Assembly: GCA_900491605.1 (NCBI GenBank)
Contig: UESW01003903.1
Coordinates: forward strand, 1,169,363 to 1,233,362
From: Calamus simplicifolius
Lineage: Eukaryota; Streptophyta; Magnoliopsida; Arecales; Arecaceae
Direction of reading: 5' to 3'
Length of the DNA stretch: 64,000 nt
The position numbers were made by a program, and so were the translations under genes. Each line of letters starts with the position of its first letter. Positions within the stretch are counted from its first letter, which is position 1. This document shows positions 46,423 to 59,949 of the stretch, in pieces. The notes below the pieces were generated by a model. The model ran no database searches, had not been told where the DNA came from, and worked only from the letters and a program-made list of their open reading frames with translations.

Positions 46423-47562
46423 TTAACAAATGATATTTATGTCATCATTTTACTTAAAAAATAACACTTATCAAATTAATTTTCTTGAAAAATAGTGACA
46501 AATACATGCAGCTTTTTTAAAGAAGATGATCCAAAAAAACCACACTTAAGAAACTAACACTTATACATAATGAACTATTACAATAACTGAATAAACCTAA
46601 TTATTTATGAGAATCACAACGATGATAGTTGCCATGTATCGTTCACCATCCTTTTCCTCCTTTTCCATTGATTAGTTTTTAAGTACAATTAATTACAAAT
46701 GTAATTTTTAGACCCGGCAAAGATAAGAATCTCTCTGAACACCTTTATTAAGTTATATTTTCAAATTATGTGATGCTAATATTCTATGATACTATACGGC
46801 ATCATCATGTAGCTACTAGCTTTTGTTTAGCTAGTTGGTACACCTCTCCACTTAAAGAGAACCAATATTTGAACCTTAGTAGTCACATATTATTAACCAT
46901 ATTGTTTTCAAAAAAAAAAACATGATGACGTCGCAGATATCTGCCTGCAGTAACGTCCAATAGTTTTTATAATAACTAATATAATTAAAAGCATTAAATA
47001 AAGCGTTGGAGAGGAAAAGGAACAAGATAGGAGGGGAGAGGGAATCTCCTCCAGACTTCTCTTTACGCGATATGCTTGATTGATCCACTCAAGCCAAAAC
47101 GTTCACCCTTTGGATGTCATGACCGAGAATCTTCAAGTCGTGGGCACATTGGGCTCCATGCTGGGATGAAAGAAATGGATGGAGGCTTGAGAGGGAAGAA
47201 AGGAAGAACATGTGATCAAAAGACAAAGGATGGCTCAAGGCAGGACAAAAGAGCATTTCTAGGCCTCTTTTGCTAGGACCATTGGAAAAGACATGACTTG
47301 ACGCCCCCAGCCAAAATACCAGGGGATGATGATGATGATGCAAGTGGACATGACACCGCATGATGAAAGATCAAGGTCTATTATGCTTGAGTCTTATCTT
47401 ATCTCCGCAAGGAAAAGCGCCCAGAATTAAAAGCAAAAGAAGACCACGTCTTTTAAGGCGTATTAAAGCAAACCCACTGGCATGAGTAGTGGTAAGAACT
47501 AAGAAGGAAACTACATCAAATTGATATGTCTGAAGAACTTTTGCATGTAACCCCCCTCTTTT
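46423..47562. other. Gene-free stretch
   Basis: No recognised gene. A run of A lies at 46909-46920 and a short (GAT)n run at about 47326-47340. Open frames at 47076-47361 lack domains. Confidence 0.45.
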
Positions 47563-47578
47563 AAGTTTGAATGGAGCA

Positions 47579-48311
47579 CGACCGACTGTGTCTCACTGCT
47601 CTGAACCTGCTTTAAGATTCATGATCCGTATCACTACTGCTTGATCTGACGATCTCCGTCGGTTTCTTTGATCGCTCCTCTCTGGACTATTACTTCAATT
47701 GTCCCTCCTTCTCCAATGGCATCGGATGGTGGTTTTGAGGGATGGAAGCCTTGCGGAGGGCTATAGATTCTAATTTTTCTTGGGTTTTCCCTGCCTCATC
47801 GCTAGAGGTGATGGCGGCTTTGGAGGGCCGATTTTTGAGATAATACAGGTTCCAGTAGCACGCTGGAGGTGAAGATTGGCTGCTAGGAGAAGAAGGCAAT
47901 CTTGGTCAAAACTTTAATCGATGGGTTCCATCAGATGCTATCATCCAGGAATTTCAGTGAGCTGGTATTCCCGAAGATATTGAACCTGTGAGTCTGGCTC
48001 ACCTGTGTCACATCTTTCAGTTCGCTGATTCTAAAGCCAAAGAGCTGGTTTTGAAAAAGTCATGGGTGGTCAATGGCCAACCCCTTGCCACAGAGGATTG
48101 GAGACCGAAGTTTATACTGTCAGCGGACTACGTGGCCTCTGCCCTCCTTTAGGTGAGGGTGCCGATTTTGCCATTGGAATACTGAAATGATGAGATTCTG
48201 ATAGCAATTCTGCTCCAGCGGGGATCTTCATCTTCTCGGATACTATTGCCCAGTTGAAAAATAGGAAAGTTTGCACGGTCAATGTGATCACCTGTTTGTA
48301 CAAAAAAAAAA
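47579..48311 (+). mobile_element. Internally deleted LINE (ORF1 joined to 3' end)
   Basis: A 16-bp duplication with one mismatch, AAGTTT(G/A)AATGGAGCA, flanks it at 47563-47578 and 48312-48327. An ORF1 relic follows a possible 5' UTR: an ATG near 47717 (MASDGGFEGWKP), then, near 48000-48180, CHIFQFADSKAKELVLKKSW and VVNGQPLATEDWRPKF, as in the DUF4283 region of plant LINE ORF1. Stops interrupt it. The element then jumps to AATGTGATCACCTGTTTGTA and the A-tail, the same 3' end as the LINE at 12932-15575. All of ORF2 is missing, so this is a deletion derivative that was probably mobilised by a full copy. Confidence 0.8.
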
Positions 48312-48327
48312 AAGTTTAAATGGAGCA

Positions 48328-50854
48328 TAGAGCTAATCATCGTGCACTGATGTTGAGGCTTAATAAATTTTATCGTGCATCATTGCATGCATGATAACAT
48401 ACTCACGATTAATTCATGCGCCCTATGGTGCAATAAGCCTTTTCCTTGTATTAATGATCCATGACCAGTGATGAGTACATATATACTTAGGAATGAGCAG
48501 TTGCCTCTCCTCTTAGGTTTAAAATTCTTGTTAGCTTCTTGGCTTTTGAACTTCTCTCAAGTAAATAGCTCTACTAAGAGTTTTAATAAACTTAGTTTGT
48601 TTATCTTTTGACCTCTCATCCTAATTTCGACTAGCTTAGCAGGATAAGATTTGTTTTTTATTTTTAAAATTTTTTTTTTGTCGTTAGCGTAAACTTGATA
48701 TTGAATAAAAAGTTTTCACCGTGGCACCATCTAATAGTAAGTAATGACGTCATGCTCTTAGAAATAAAAATCACCTGATATCTATAACAGCATTAATATA
48801 GAGAACTTCTAAGATCTAGGATGTCGGCATCTATCAATCATCCATAATTCCTCTTTGCCATAGCCCATACCTGAATCGAAAGCTTAGAATCACGTCCATT
48901 AATCCAAGGGTAAAGGTGTTAAGGTCAAATGTAAGCTTTGTGTTGATTCATATTATGTTTGAGTGTTCTTTTCTACAAACATTTGTTCTTCTAAATCCTT
49001 CCATTTCAAGATCTTGGCTTTGTGAAAAATCTAATGTAGTTCACTTTTATAGCACTTCATTTTTTTTTTTTTTTTTGTCCTACCAATGAAGTCTTAAAAT
49101 ATTAATTGTGTAAGCATTCTAATAAATCTAGCATTTAGTGACTTGTTTTCTTTAGGTTTTCAATAATTCACTTTTGTTTTACAACATATTGTATCATAGC
49201 CATCTCATTCTCATTACAATAATGGGTGATTTCAAAACAACTTATAACATTAGCATTAAAACCATGCCTTATTTGGTCACTTTTATCATTTTGTACGAAG
49301 AAACATCTTTTGATATTATAATAGGATGTTCAATAATAATTTTAAATGTTTAATATTTTTTTAAAAATATATATTCTTAAAGTAAAAGTGCTTTCTACCT
49401 TCAAACGAAAGGTTCTAGCAAGTTGAAGGTTTGAGAAGGTGATTTTTAAAGACAGTATCCATCTAAATATGATAAAATATTAAGTTCAAAGATTGCAATG
49501 CAAATCATGGCATTAATTTAGACACATATAATTATACAAACTAAATATGATAAATTCGTAATTAAGGTTTGTGCTAATGAGAAGTTAAAAGTAAAACTCA
49601 AGCAGCAAGAGAAACCAGGGTGAACAAATGAGTTAAAATAAATAATAAAAAATAAAAAAAGGATTTATAATTATAACAATATGGCTTGGTCAAAGATAAA
49701 GACTTGAAATATTGTACTAATGCGTGCAAAAGGTTAGATAATAGACCAAACTAGCATGGTTATTAAAACTCATATTCTCTATTGGGATAAACTGAATGAT
49801 TCCGCATGGAAAAAGTTAAACAACTACAATTGCAAAGCATTTTCTTTTCTAGCCTTTTTAAAAATAAAAAAAAAAAAGAAAAGAGAAAACTTGAGATGCA
49901 TGTGCATGTCATGTGTGACATATACGCCCAGGGAAACAACATGCCCCATCCTTTTTTCCTAAGGGATTTGCTTCAAATCGAATCCATCATGATGAGACTA
50001 AAAGATAAAATGCCTCACGGAAAGTAACCTTAGGAAGATAATTTGGAATAAAAGTGAGCTTTTCCCTGCCAAGAGAGAATCAATTCATGAGGGTTTCACT
50101 GGTGTGGAAAGAAACTTTTCATCCTGCATGGTGAACAAAGAAGGTCTACAATGATATCCAATTCTTGAAATAATTGGAGGGTCCACATATTCTCAGATCC
50201 TTCGTAGAGTGAGCCCCCATCATCCACAGTGGATGATTCAACATAGCTGAACTTGTATTCAGTGGCACCTGCCATCCACGGTGGATCATTCAGTTGGATG
50301 GACCACAGTGAATGAATGAATGGACCATCTAATAATTTCAAAAGCCAATAAAGATACAACTCATAAAATTAAAACTAAAAAAAATGTGCATATTAATGTC
50401 AATGGGTTCCATCAAATATGTCATCCATTAAATAGCCTTTAGGTTCATTACATCCGGCCATTAATCCATTACCAATCTAAAAGATCAAATAAATAGCTAA
50501 TCTAATGTCTCTAATATATATTGCTCGATTCAGGATCAAAACACAATCCAAGATTCTCAAGCTCTGTAAAATATATAATAAATATAATATTAATATGATC
50601 ACACTTCTTAACAAAAATTCTTCAATTAATATAATGGATATGGATATACAAATAAAGTAAATATCTATAATATGAAGATAATACATCTAATAAAATAAAT
50701 TATGATTCAAATATCATGCCATTATATTTATCATCCACATCATTAGATTAAGTGATCTCAATCACCAACCAATATATGCCAAGTAGTACCATAAAGCAAG
50801 TCTACTCTGTCTAATTTAATCAGAGGCGCTCTTTTATTTTTTTTTCTTTACCTC
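48328..50854. other. Gene-free AT-rich stretch
   Basis: Long A/T runs (near 48667-48680, 49060-49077 and 49863-49878) and no coding or RNA signal. 50200-50320 holds the repeated words CATCCAC(A/G)GTGGAT, a small palindromic motif seen twice. Confidence 0.45.
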
Positions 50855-51300
50855 TGTTTGGATGGAGAGAAAACTAGGGAGGAAAGAAAACTAGGAGAAA
50901 AATAGGAGAAAAATAAAATTTATCTTGTTTGGATGGAGAGAAAATTTGGGTGGAGAGAAAAGTCGAAAGGAAAGAAAACTAGAAGAAAATAGAGGAAAAA
51001 AAGTGATGGACCCCACATAAAGTTTTCTCTCCGAAACTGAAAGATTTCGGAAGAAAACTCAAAAGTACTTTTCATTTTTTTATTCCAATATTAACCCTTT
51101 CAAAAAACAATGGATGCATTTTTTAATCATCTATAATAAGATATTATTGTCATTGTAAATTATCAATTTTTTTTCCTTTCTATTTTTCTCTCACTCATCC
51201 AAACAGAAGAAGGAGAGAAAATATTTTCTCTTCAGTTTTCCTTCTCCCACTTTTCTCTCCTTCCAATTTTCTTTCCTTCCACTTTTTCTCATCCAAACAA
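50855..51300. mobile_element. TIR element (MITE) with a second nested or duplicated pair of ends
   Basis: The outer ends are TGTTTGGATGGAGAGAAAAC (from 50855) and TTTTTCTCATCCAAACA (to about 51299). A second pair of like ends lies inside: TTGTTTGGATGGAGAGAAAA from 50925 and CACTCATCCAAACAG to about 51205. Purine-rich left and pyrimidine-rich right halves can pair along most of their length. It may be one copy inserted in another of the same family. The superfamily is uncertain. Confidence 0.55.
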
Positions 51301-51316
51301 GCATTAGTTTTTTTGA

Positions 51317-51410
51317 CTAAAATATGCTTTTAATCCTCAAACTCTGAAACTTTTTAGTTATTATAATTTAATTTTTTTTACTTTAAAAATGCTTTATTTT
51401 TAATAATTTT
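51317..51410. repeat. Single arm related to the 10492-10834 element
   Basis: CTAAAATATGCTTTTAATCC followed by TCAAAC and TTATTATAATTTAATTT matches the terminal arms of the element at 10492-10834. The second arm was not found nearby, so it is a truncated copy. Confidence 0.5.
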
Positions 51411-54400
51411 ATTACATAAAATTATTAAAAATCGGAAGAATAACAGATAACGTGTGTGCGTGCGTGAGATGAGGCCAATTTATGTTCCGACGAAATCCCA
51501 AGATGCGTCGCATTCCAATAATAATATCAACCTTGTCACCAATGACTAGTTTTTGGTGGACCCCAGCCTTAACTTAACTTGTGCCACTGGCCAAGCCCAT
51601 GCCAGTTCATTTATTGAAGCGTCAGGATCATCTGATTTCACGTGGACGCGTCCACTGTGCGGCGCGGATCGGTCAGTCTCCGACCCAGAACCTGTCGGAA
51701 GGAACCCTAGGCTCCTTTGATTGGACCCATGGGCCTCGAGGGGACCGTCAGACGGAAGGCTCTGATTGGTGGACCCGCCAGATGATTTATATTATATTTT
51801 AAAGTCCAACCGAGGAAAATATTCACTGCTGGATAAAAAGGTGGACGAGGTGAAAAGGGCCGGTCTGTTGTGCTACCGGACCCAGACCCACCGAAAATTC
51901 GATGGTCCCAACCCTGGTCCTTCCGTGGAATCTCGAGCACCGGAAAGGGGAGCAAAAATACTCATTTCTTTTCTTCCCTAAACGGCGAAGAAGAGAACAC
52001 AAAAGCCCAGCAGAGCCCATAAAGCCCATGCCAAACTAACTGCTGCAGTGCAGGCGCTGGCTGTGGCTGGCTGCTCCAGTACTGTCAGTGGACAACAAAT
52101 TTTCAGAGCCGAAGGATGGGTCTCATTAATGGGACTGTTCTGCACTGCTGAAAACCTGGGAGCGTGTGTTTGGTTGGCCATACATGAATCATCCATCGTA
52201 ACTTATAATAAAATTAGGCTGTCTCTAATTTTCGAGAACTTTTTTTTCTTTTTTTTTTTAATCTCTAAAAAAATATATTTGGTAGATAAAAATAAAAGTT
52301 ATTTTTATTTGTATTTTCATTACAGATAATGTTTTTTTTAAAAAAAGGATAGGTAAAAAATTTTAAAAAATATCATCAACTCTAATATTTTCAAGTTTTC
52401 TGGATTTTATTTCCTACATTTTTTTTTAATTTTTAGTTTTAGTTTTCTGTCATTTTGAAACTATTATATTTTTAGAACACTATTTTATGTTTTTTATTGG
52501 CAAACGGTGAACGTACTGCTAACCAACTGATCTGTTCCAAATCATTTTTTTATTTTTCTGACTTTTTTGATTGGCCAGCTGTGGGATCATTGCGGCTTGG
52601 GACTGAATCCACCAAACAGAAGACAAACAATTAGACGTAATGAGAAACTAATGATTGCGGTTTCATAATATTTCATCCACACCAAAATAACCATAGGACC
52701 ACCCAAATTAACAGCAATTCTTCCAAAAAGTTTTTAACCTAATTTGCAGTAACACAGAGAGCTAAATCCAAGTTTGATCCCCGAAATTTTAAATTCGATT
52801 GCAGCAAATTGTGCTCATTAACAATGCTAGGGTTTTAAATTGGATCCATAAGCTAGGGTTTTGAATTTTCCACTAGGCCATTATTCTTATCACATAAGCA
52901 AACATTTTTACATCATCCATATACAAAATACACAAGTTGATGTTGATGGGTGGTGGTGCATCAATGACAAACTGTGATTGGTGTGGTGCCATTATCAAGC
53001 ATCGATCAAAAGGAAAATAGATCAAAAGGAAAATAAAAGTTAGCTGCCAACCAGAAAAAGCATCAAATTATGAAAATGACTCTAACTAGCGCATACTCAA
53101 CTCAACTCATCTAAGCCTTTTTCCTAACCATATGAAGCTAGCTATATGAATATGCTTCCTCCACTCTGCTCTGTTCAAAACAAAATCGACATTTAAATTA
53201 CAAAAATAGCACACACTGTGAATAATAATAATAATAAAAAGGCAATCAATTGATGCCCCTTCCTAACCAACATGCCTCTAAAATTTAATGGTTCAGAACC
53301 GATTGCCATCTGAAGTAAAATCAAGTTAGTTTGTGGGCGAAAGAGAGAACTAGCAACCATCATTCTTGTTGATAACAATTAACTAATGTACACTAAATTC
53401 ACAATTATGTTTTAAGTAGTGACAAACAATGCTATGTACCTATAGAATGTCAGATAGTCCATTCACGTTGAAACCAACGTCAGAGCCCTGCATAAAGTTT
53501 CTTGCCAAGTTCCAAATAACGTTGGTTTCTTTCAATGCACTAAAAGTTGACCAGAACACACATTTAGTTGAAAGCTGCAAAGTTGCAAAACAAACACCAT
53601 CCAGCATCCTCTCAGAAGTCTTCTTGACCACAATTGGATAGCTGCATCCTAATATATTATAATAACACCAAATCCACTTAGAAGTAATATTACAAGCACA
53701 AGAGCGCTTCATCTCACTAAAAAGTAACAAAACAACATGTGTGTGCCAATTATCTGCTGAAGGTAAGAATTAGTTAACTCATTATACATAGGAAACCAAA
53801 AGAGAAAAAAGAAAAAAACACAATATTCATTTTAGAAAGTTGATGTTGATGTAAAATGATGAGACCATGAAGGAAATAGCATAATAAGTTTGGTGGCAAT
53901 CAGCAGAAAGGATAACAGCAAAATTGAAGTGGGAGATCAATAACCTCATGAACAAATAATTTTTCCTCATGTCTATTAATAATGTGACAAAACAAAACGA
54001 AGTTCCTCAAGTAAATAGCCCCACAAATAGTTGGGAATCAGAGAGAATATCTATTGAAACCGGAATTCAATGAATCTTTGCAACGCTTTCAGCAACAGTA
54101 ACTGGAAAGCCACTTCTTTTACTCATTCCCATCAGTAGCTGTCCAGGCTTTTTCTTTTTGAGGGTTGATAATTTAAGATTGGTGTAAATGCATCAAAGGT
54201 GCTCCCCTTCCCAATAAAGTTGATAGTTTGGTGCTGCTTTCTCCTTTATCTGATGAAAGATCTTTCCTCTTCTTTTAAGTGAGGTCTTCTTTATCCCGTT
54301 AGCAAGATCTAGTTCCTTCAAAAAAGGACTAGGTGCCATGATATTAAAGGGCTTTCTGACAACTCTCGTCTCTTAAATGCATTCAGCTGTCAGTCTCTCA

Positions 54401-57400
54401 TTGGACATCGAAGAATCCAATCAAATGACAAAAGCTCTCTTTTCCTAAATGTAGTAAAGGGAGGACCATGAGTGCTTTTAGGATGATGGAACTTCATATG
54501 AATCCTGACATAACATATGAGATTTATACAAGCAGCATTCCATCATTAAATTGGTTGGTAAATGAATTATAAATCTAGATCTGTAGCAGACCTTCCATAC
54601 TCAAAGCTGAGAATATTTCCTGTAAGTCATGGGTTGGGTAGAATCCTCTGAAATCTCATAAATGTAAGGCCGGACAGAGTTCTATGAACCACATTTAAAG
54701 GGACACAGACAATCACAAAGCAAAGCTGACACAGAATCAGTCATAAAGAATGCCAAGGACAAAAAGAAGTCAAGTTGATGAAAGCTAGAGTGATCACTAG
54801 GAGCACACATATAATAAACACTCAAGGCAAAAAAAAAAAAAAAAAAAATCAACAGGATATCCAAATGGCATGTACTATATATTGCTGAATCAATAATAAT
54901 ATCTGAAGGCCATATCATTCGAATTGGATCTCCAAAAACTAACCTAGTATACTATTGAAAAGCTAACAACAAGCTCCATGATGCACGCACAAAGACCTGC
55001 CTAATATCATAGAAAACATCATTAGAGTGGTTGACTCCAAGTCGGAAATCAGCATCTACATCTACTTAGCAGCAAGTTTAGTTCAAGTGTTCATATTAGG
55101 TCACATAGAATTGATCATGTTTGAGGAGTCTTCATAATAGTTAAGGTCAGATAATTAGTTTTGGATAAATTATAATCCCACTGGTTTTAATAATATTTGC
55201 TATGTTAAGTAGTCAAAGGTTTGAAATGTCTGCTCCACCTTTTTCTTTCTTTGCCTTTTTTTGGTTGATAAAAATATCTGCCAAGATTGTGAGTATATAG
55301 TTCTTATATTACAGGTGAGTGCTCATTAATTATTTACTTTATTCCAGAATTTGGACTTAACACAAGTTTCTTCTGTGAATTCAAAGTTATTGTTCCAAAT
55401 GGAAAAGATGGTGATCTTCTTGCATTCTTAACACTTCACCATGCAATAGTCAATGTGCCAGTAGGAACATGTCAAAAGCTATTCTCTCCACAAGTCCTCA
55501 AATAGAGGCACTCATGGATGTTGCAGCCCAATTGCCCATTAGCAGTTTTTCTTTTTCTTTTTCTTTTTTGAGAAAGATAAACGTAATTAGTCCATCAATT
55601 CATGGATAATTAGTCCATCAATTCATTCCATGAGCAGGTTTATGAACAACTCAAACCTCAGATTACTTGATCCCCCAGATTCATAAATAATGTTTAAGAC
55701 CTCTAAAATGTATGAAAATTACGCTTTCTTCTCTGAAACAATGGAGAAAATAGCCTTGTAGGAGTCTGCTGGGAGCATCTAAAACAACATGTGGTAATGA
55801 TAGCACCGCTAAATTTTATAGATCATGTCACATAAATTGTTTGGGATATTAGTTGAACAGTTAAGCTGCCAGAATACTGTCTGATAATTCTCTTTTCAGA
55901 GATTAACTTAGGGTGTAACCCGATGAAACTTTCCAAATACTCTAGGTTACCTTCCAATGCTTAAATTTGTTTATTTGGTTGCTCAACTCAGCACCAGTAT
56001 CTGACCTACAAATTACACTGAGAATACTTATTTGCAATGCCTCTTTACAATATGACTCCTTACCAGTCAATGAAACAGGACAATCCTTCTCTCCTTAATT
56101 ATGTTGAATTCCTCCACACAAATTTCACTAAACAATTGCAGCACAAAATATTTCCTCAACATCTCTATAGCATCATGAAGCAAACTCTGTATGCCATTTG
56201 TTATTTCAATCATCTTGCGTCTTAACTGCTCTAAACCTAACCATTTTCAAATTATACATGTATCACAAATCAAAGCTTCTATCATTCTAGAAGGCAGATA
56301 CTGCTAACAGCCAAAAAGTAAGCAATGATGAATTGGAACTCTGAAGGGACTCGGCGTTGGATTATTGTCCAAAAACAGTTGGATCATAAGAAAAAGCAAA
56401 CATGAGGAAAAGAAAAGGAATGAATACAATAAGCTCTAATTCAAATATATATGAAAAAATAGGAAGATTAAAGAAGAAATATATAGCTAAGCAGTGAAGA
56501 AGTGCTGAGGTACATATGTGATTTGGTCCTATTTGCCATTTATACATGTAGTTTAATATTTAAAAGAAAATTAACCATAAGATATTAACAAAATAAAATA
56601 AAAAACAAATTGTATCCTGTTATTTTGGTGGGCTGTCATATCGATATCATTACCATCTTACTGATATTTATATCTACCAAGTTTTCAAATTATGTATCAG
56701 TATGTACACGTTATTCCAAACCCTCATCTCATATTTCATATATTGCAAAGGATTGTCCTTTAATTGCTATGTTGTGCATGTCCATAGCCAACTCAAATGA
56801 TCTTTTCTTGATTTAACATCTTTGATACAGTGCATAGACTTCACCATATGTACCATTTTCTAATGCAAATCAATTTTCAGTCTTTTCCAACATACCATGC
56901 AGCAAATCATTTGGTTAGAACATTGAGCACCAGAGTGCAAGATTGTGTCTGAAATTGCTAGAGAGGAGTAAGTTGTTCAAAATGCACCAGGAACCATAAA
57001 AGATATGCCGATTAGAGAAACTAATGAGTTGAACAGGAAAACGTGTCATTGAACCAATTTGAATGGAAAGAACAAGTTGAGCTAACCAAATGAGATTGTG
57101 ATATAAGGGGAGCCCACATAAGTGATCATAAAAATGGGAATGGATAAAAAACATCCGCAAAGAATATAATTATGCAAAGTTATAGACAAGTGGCATATTA
57201 ATATAACTATAATGCTTCTGAACAAATAACATAGGATCCATGAAAGCTGCCTCAAATAGATTCACAAGGACCTAGATTATGGAAAGTTATCCAATGCTAA
57301 AAGAAGCATATATTAGTTTTAGCTTCCTTTTTTATTTTCAACCCTCTTCAAACAAAAAGCCCCCTTCTAAAGCCTCTATGTATTTTGATTCCTTGCCTCA

Positions 57401-59934
57401 TGGAGCCACACAACATTTTCCTTCCTCAATTTTCATAAGAGCATCACTCTTCTCCCTTAGCATCTTAATATTGCCACAGGATAAATACTGAAAACTCTTG
57501 CAATAGGATACACAGTCAACAATAAATATGTAAAAACAGATATTAGATTCTTTGGTCATGAAACTGAATGGAACTTTCCATCAAAGGAAATTCATCATCA
57601 CGTGGAGGCAACTTTCCTGCAAACATAGGAAGATTAAAGATGCAGCATGCTGGAAAACTAGATGTTGCATGCTATGGATGTTGACAATTCACTCCAAGAT
57701 TGACATTAAAGGCATGAACCAGCTTGCAAAGAATAAACAAAGCAAGTTGAATTGAGGGCAAATGACATTATTTTGACAAAGTACTTCTTGAATAACAGCA
57801 AGATTTTCACCAATGAAGTAAAGAAAGCAAATTAAAGATAGAAAACTTTATCTCTCCTAATGCTATCTAATCTATGATGTGAAAAAAAACATAATTACTG
57901 AAAGCATTAAAAACTCATCATATGACCAGCCAAATGTGTAGATGGCAGTTGCTAGTAGAAAATTCTATCGTCATTGGTCATACACTTCTTTAAGTGCTAA
58001 AGAGGCTCACTATTTACATGAGAATAGTAAAAACAAATGCCATTCAACATGGCAAGCTTTATAGGCTTCTAGGCTTCTTCTGTAAATAAACCAACATCTT
58101 GTGTGTGTGTATATAACACCACACTTCTTAAGAAAGAAATAAGGCAACTATATAACTAAGTCTTTCACTTCATGGTAGAGACGTTTCTACAACATTCCTT
58201 CAGTTAATTTACATTCAGAGTTGAGCTTTTAACACCCAGTACCGATATTAATTGATGATGAAATGCCAAATTATTAAAACTTGAGATCCTGTGGGTTCAG
58301 CAACCTCTCCCTTTTTGCGACGATCATCATATTAAGCTCTAAGAAGAAAATAAATAAAATGTGAAACAGGTTTTGTATGAAAAAAAAAGGAAAAAACAGC
58401 ATACGGAAAGCATCACGCAGAAACATCAATCTAGTGCAGAAGGGTTTGCCATGAATCAGGGAAATCAATGTGGTGTGTGAATTTCAGCATTTAAATCATA
58501 TATGAGATATTTTTGTGCTTCGTGACCCATCACCCATGTAGCATATTGATGGTGCTCTTTCTGAAGATTTGAATGGTTGAGATCATGGGTTTAAACAAAT
58601 ATCAGACAAAAGATTAGAGCTTCTAGAAGGTGATTCTAACACTACATATCTGAAGCATGACGTACAATGAAATCTTGCCATCTCATGCCAAAACATATTT
58701 AAATTGGCAGTCTTGCTTGTTTGTGTGAAATACTTGCATGTTGCTTCTGGTTCAACTACAGTAGAATTTAAAGAGGAAGCTCCCTGTCATTCTAATAGAA
58801 TTACCACATCGGATAATCCCTGTCATCATTTCTTTTCTTGATTCCAAATTCAAAAGCATGGCATGGTTCAACTTTCCAATAATTAATAATCATAAAAGAA
58901 GTAAAAGTTATTAATTATTAAATACAAGTTCTTGTTTTTGACTTGTGATCTATATAATGATGCAGTATATGTTTTCACTACATTTGCCAGTTGATGATAT
59001 TATATGATTCATGTTTAGGTTTTAAACATGGAAGAACCAGTTCTGAAGCTAGAATGCATAGGTCTATGTTAATAGGACAAACATAACCTAAGAGAAGAAA
59101 ATGTTCATCATGCATAAGAACGGATGTATCATAAGTACAATATCAAAAACCAAAGTATGAATGTGCATACAAATGCCAACATAATATATGTAAGCAATAG
59201 CATTATCATATTTACAGGCTATGGCAAGTTGGCTGATAATATATTATTAGATAATCAATCATCATGGTTTCCTAAAAAAATGTTAGATATTAGAGTACTT
59301 GTTTATAAGGAATTACCAAATAGAGGATCTACATTGCACATCATTTGCATCTTCAAGGATAACATGATGATATTCTTGATGCAAAGAATGAGGAAAGTAA
59401 AATGTATGCATCTGTAAATAGTCACCATCATTTAGCTTGACTTCTTGAGAAAGACACTTGGGGCAGAATAATCTGAAAGGTACTTCACAAAGACTAGCAA
59501 TTCCAATCCATGTGAACATGGATGCGGGTGTGGTAATGCTACAGAGACCATGATGTCACATACTTTAGGATATTTTCTTATTTGTCTATTGGATATGACA
59601 TCCATCACAGTTATTTATCAGTCTTGAACACGACCATTATATTACCAACATATTTACAAGGAACACCATGGGTGATATATGATTTTAATTGGATATTTAA
59701 GGTGTATGTTCACAAAATATTTATTTTTTTTGTTGTTTTGCACAAATCAAATTTGCATTTCTTTAATTGAAAATGTTTAAATATATAATAAAACATCAGA
59801 TTAGCCAGTTATTATAGCATGAGCTATGGGTTACAACTATAAGTAGTATTGGTTACAATATTGCTATAATACAGGCACAGTATAATGCATCTCTTCACAT
59901 GTAAGCATCTCCACTTGAAATTTAATAAATTTAT
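51411..59934. other. Long gene-free stretch; promoter-like patch near 52 kb
   Basis: No protein or RNA gene could be supported in 8.5 kb. 51560-52060 is GC-rich with site-II-type motifs: TGGGCC at 51730 and AGCCCA at 52004, 52014 and 52023. CTAGGGTTTT (reverse of a telo-box) occurs near 52827 and 52852. The frames at 53193-53378 and 53440-53730 (minus) have protein-like composition but no recognised family. Poly(A) lies at 54829-54847. The rest is AT-rich and resembles intron or intergenic DNA. Confidence 0.4.
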
Positions 59935-59949
59935 AGAAATACTTATTCT

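Noticed and set aside
53193..53730. Minus-strand frames with protein-like composition
   Set aside because: No recognised family and no clear splice structure linking them; left as unannotated.
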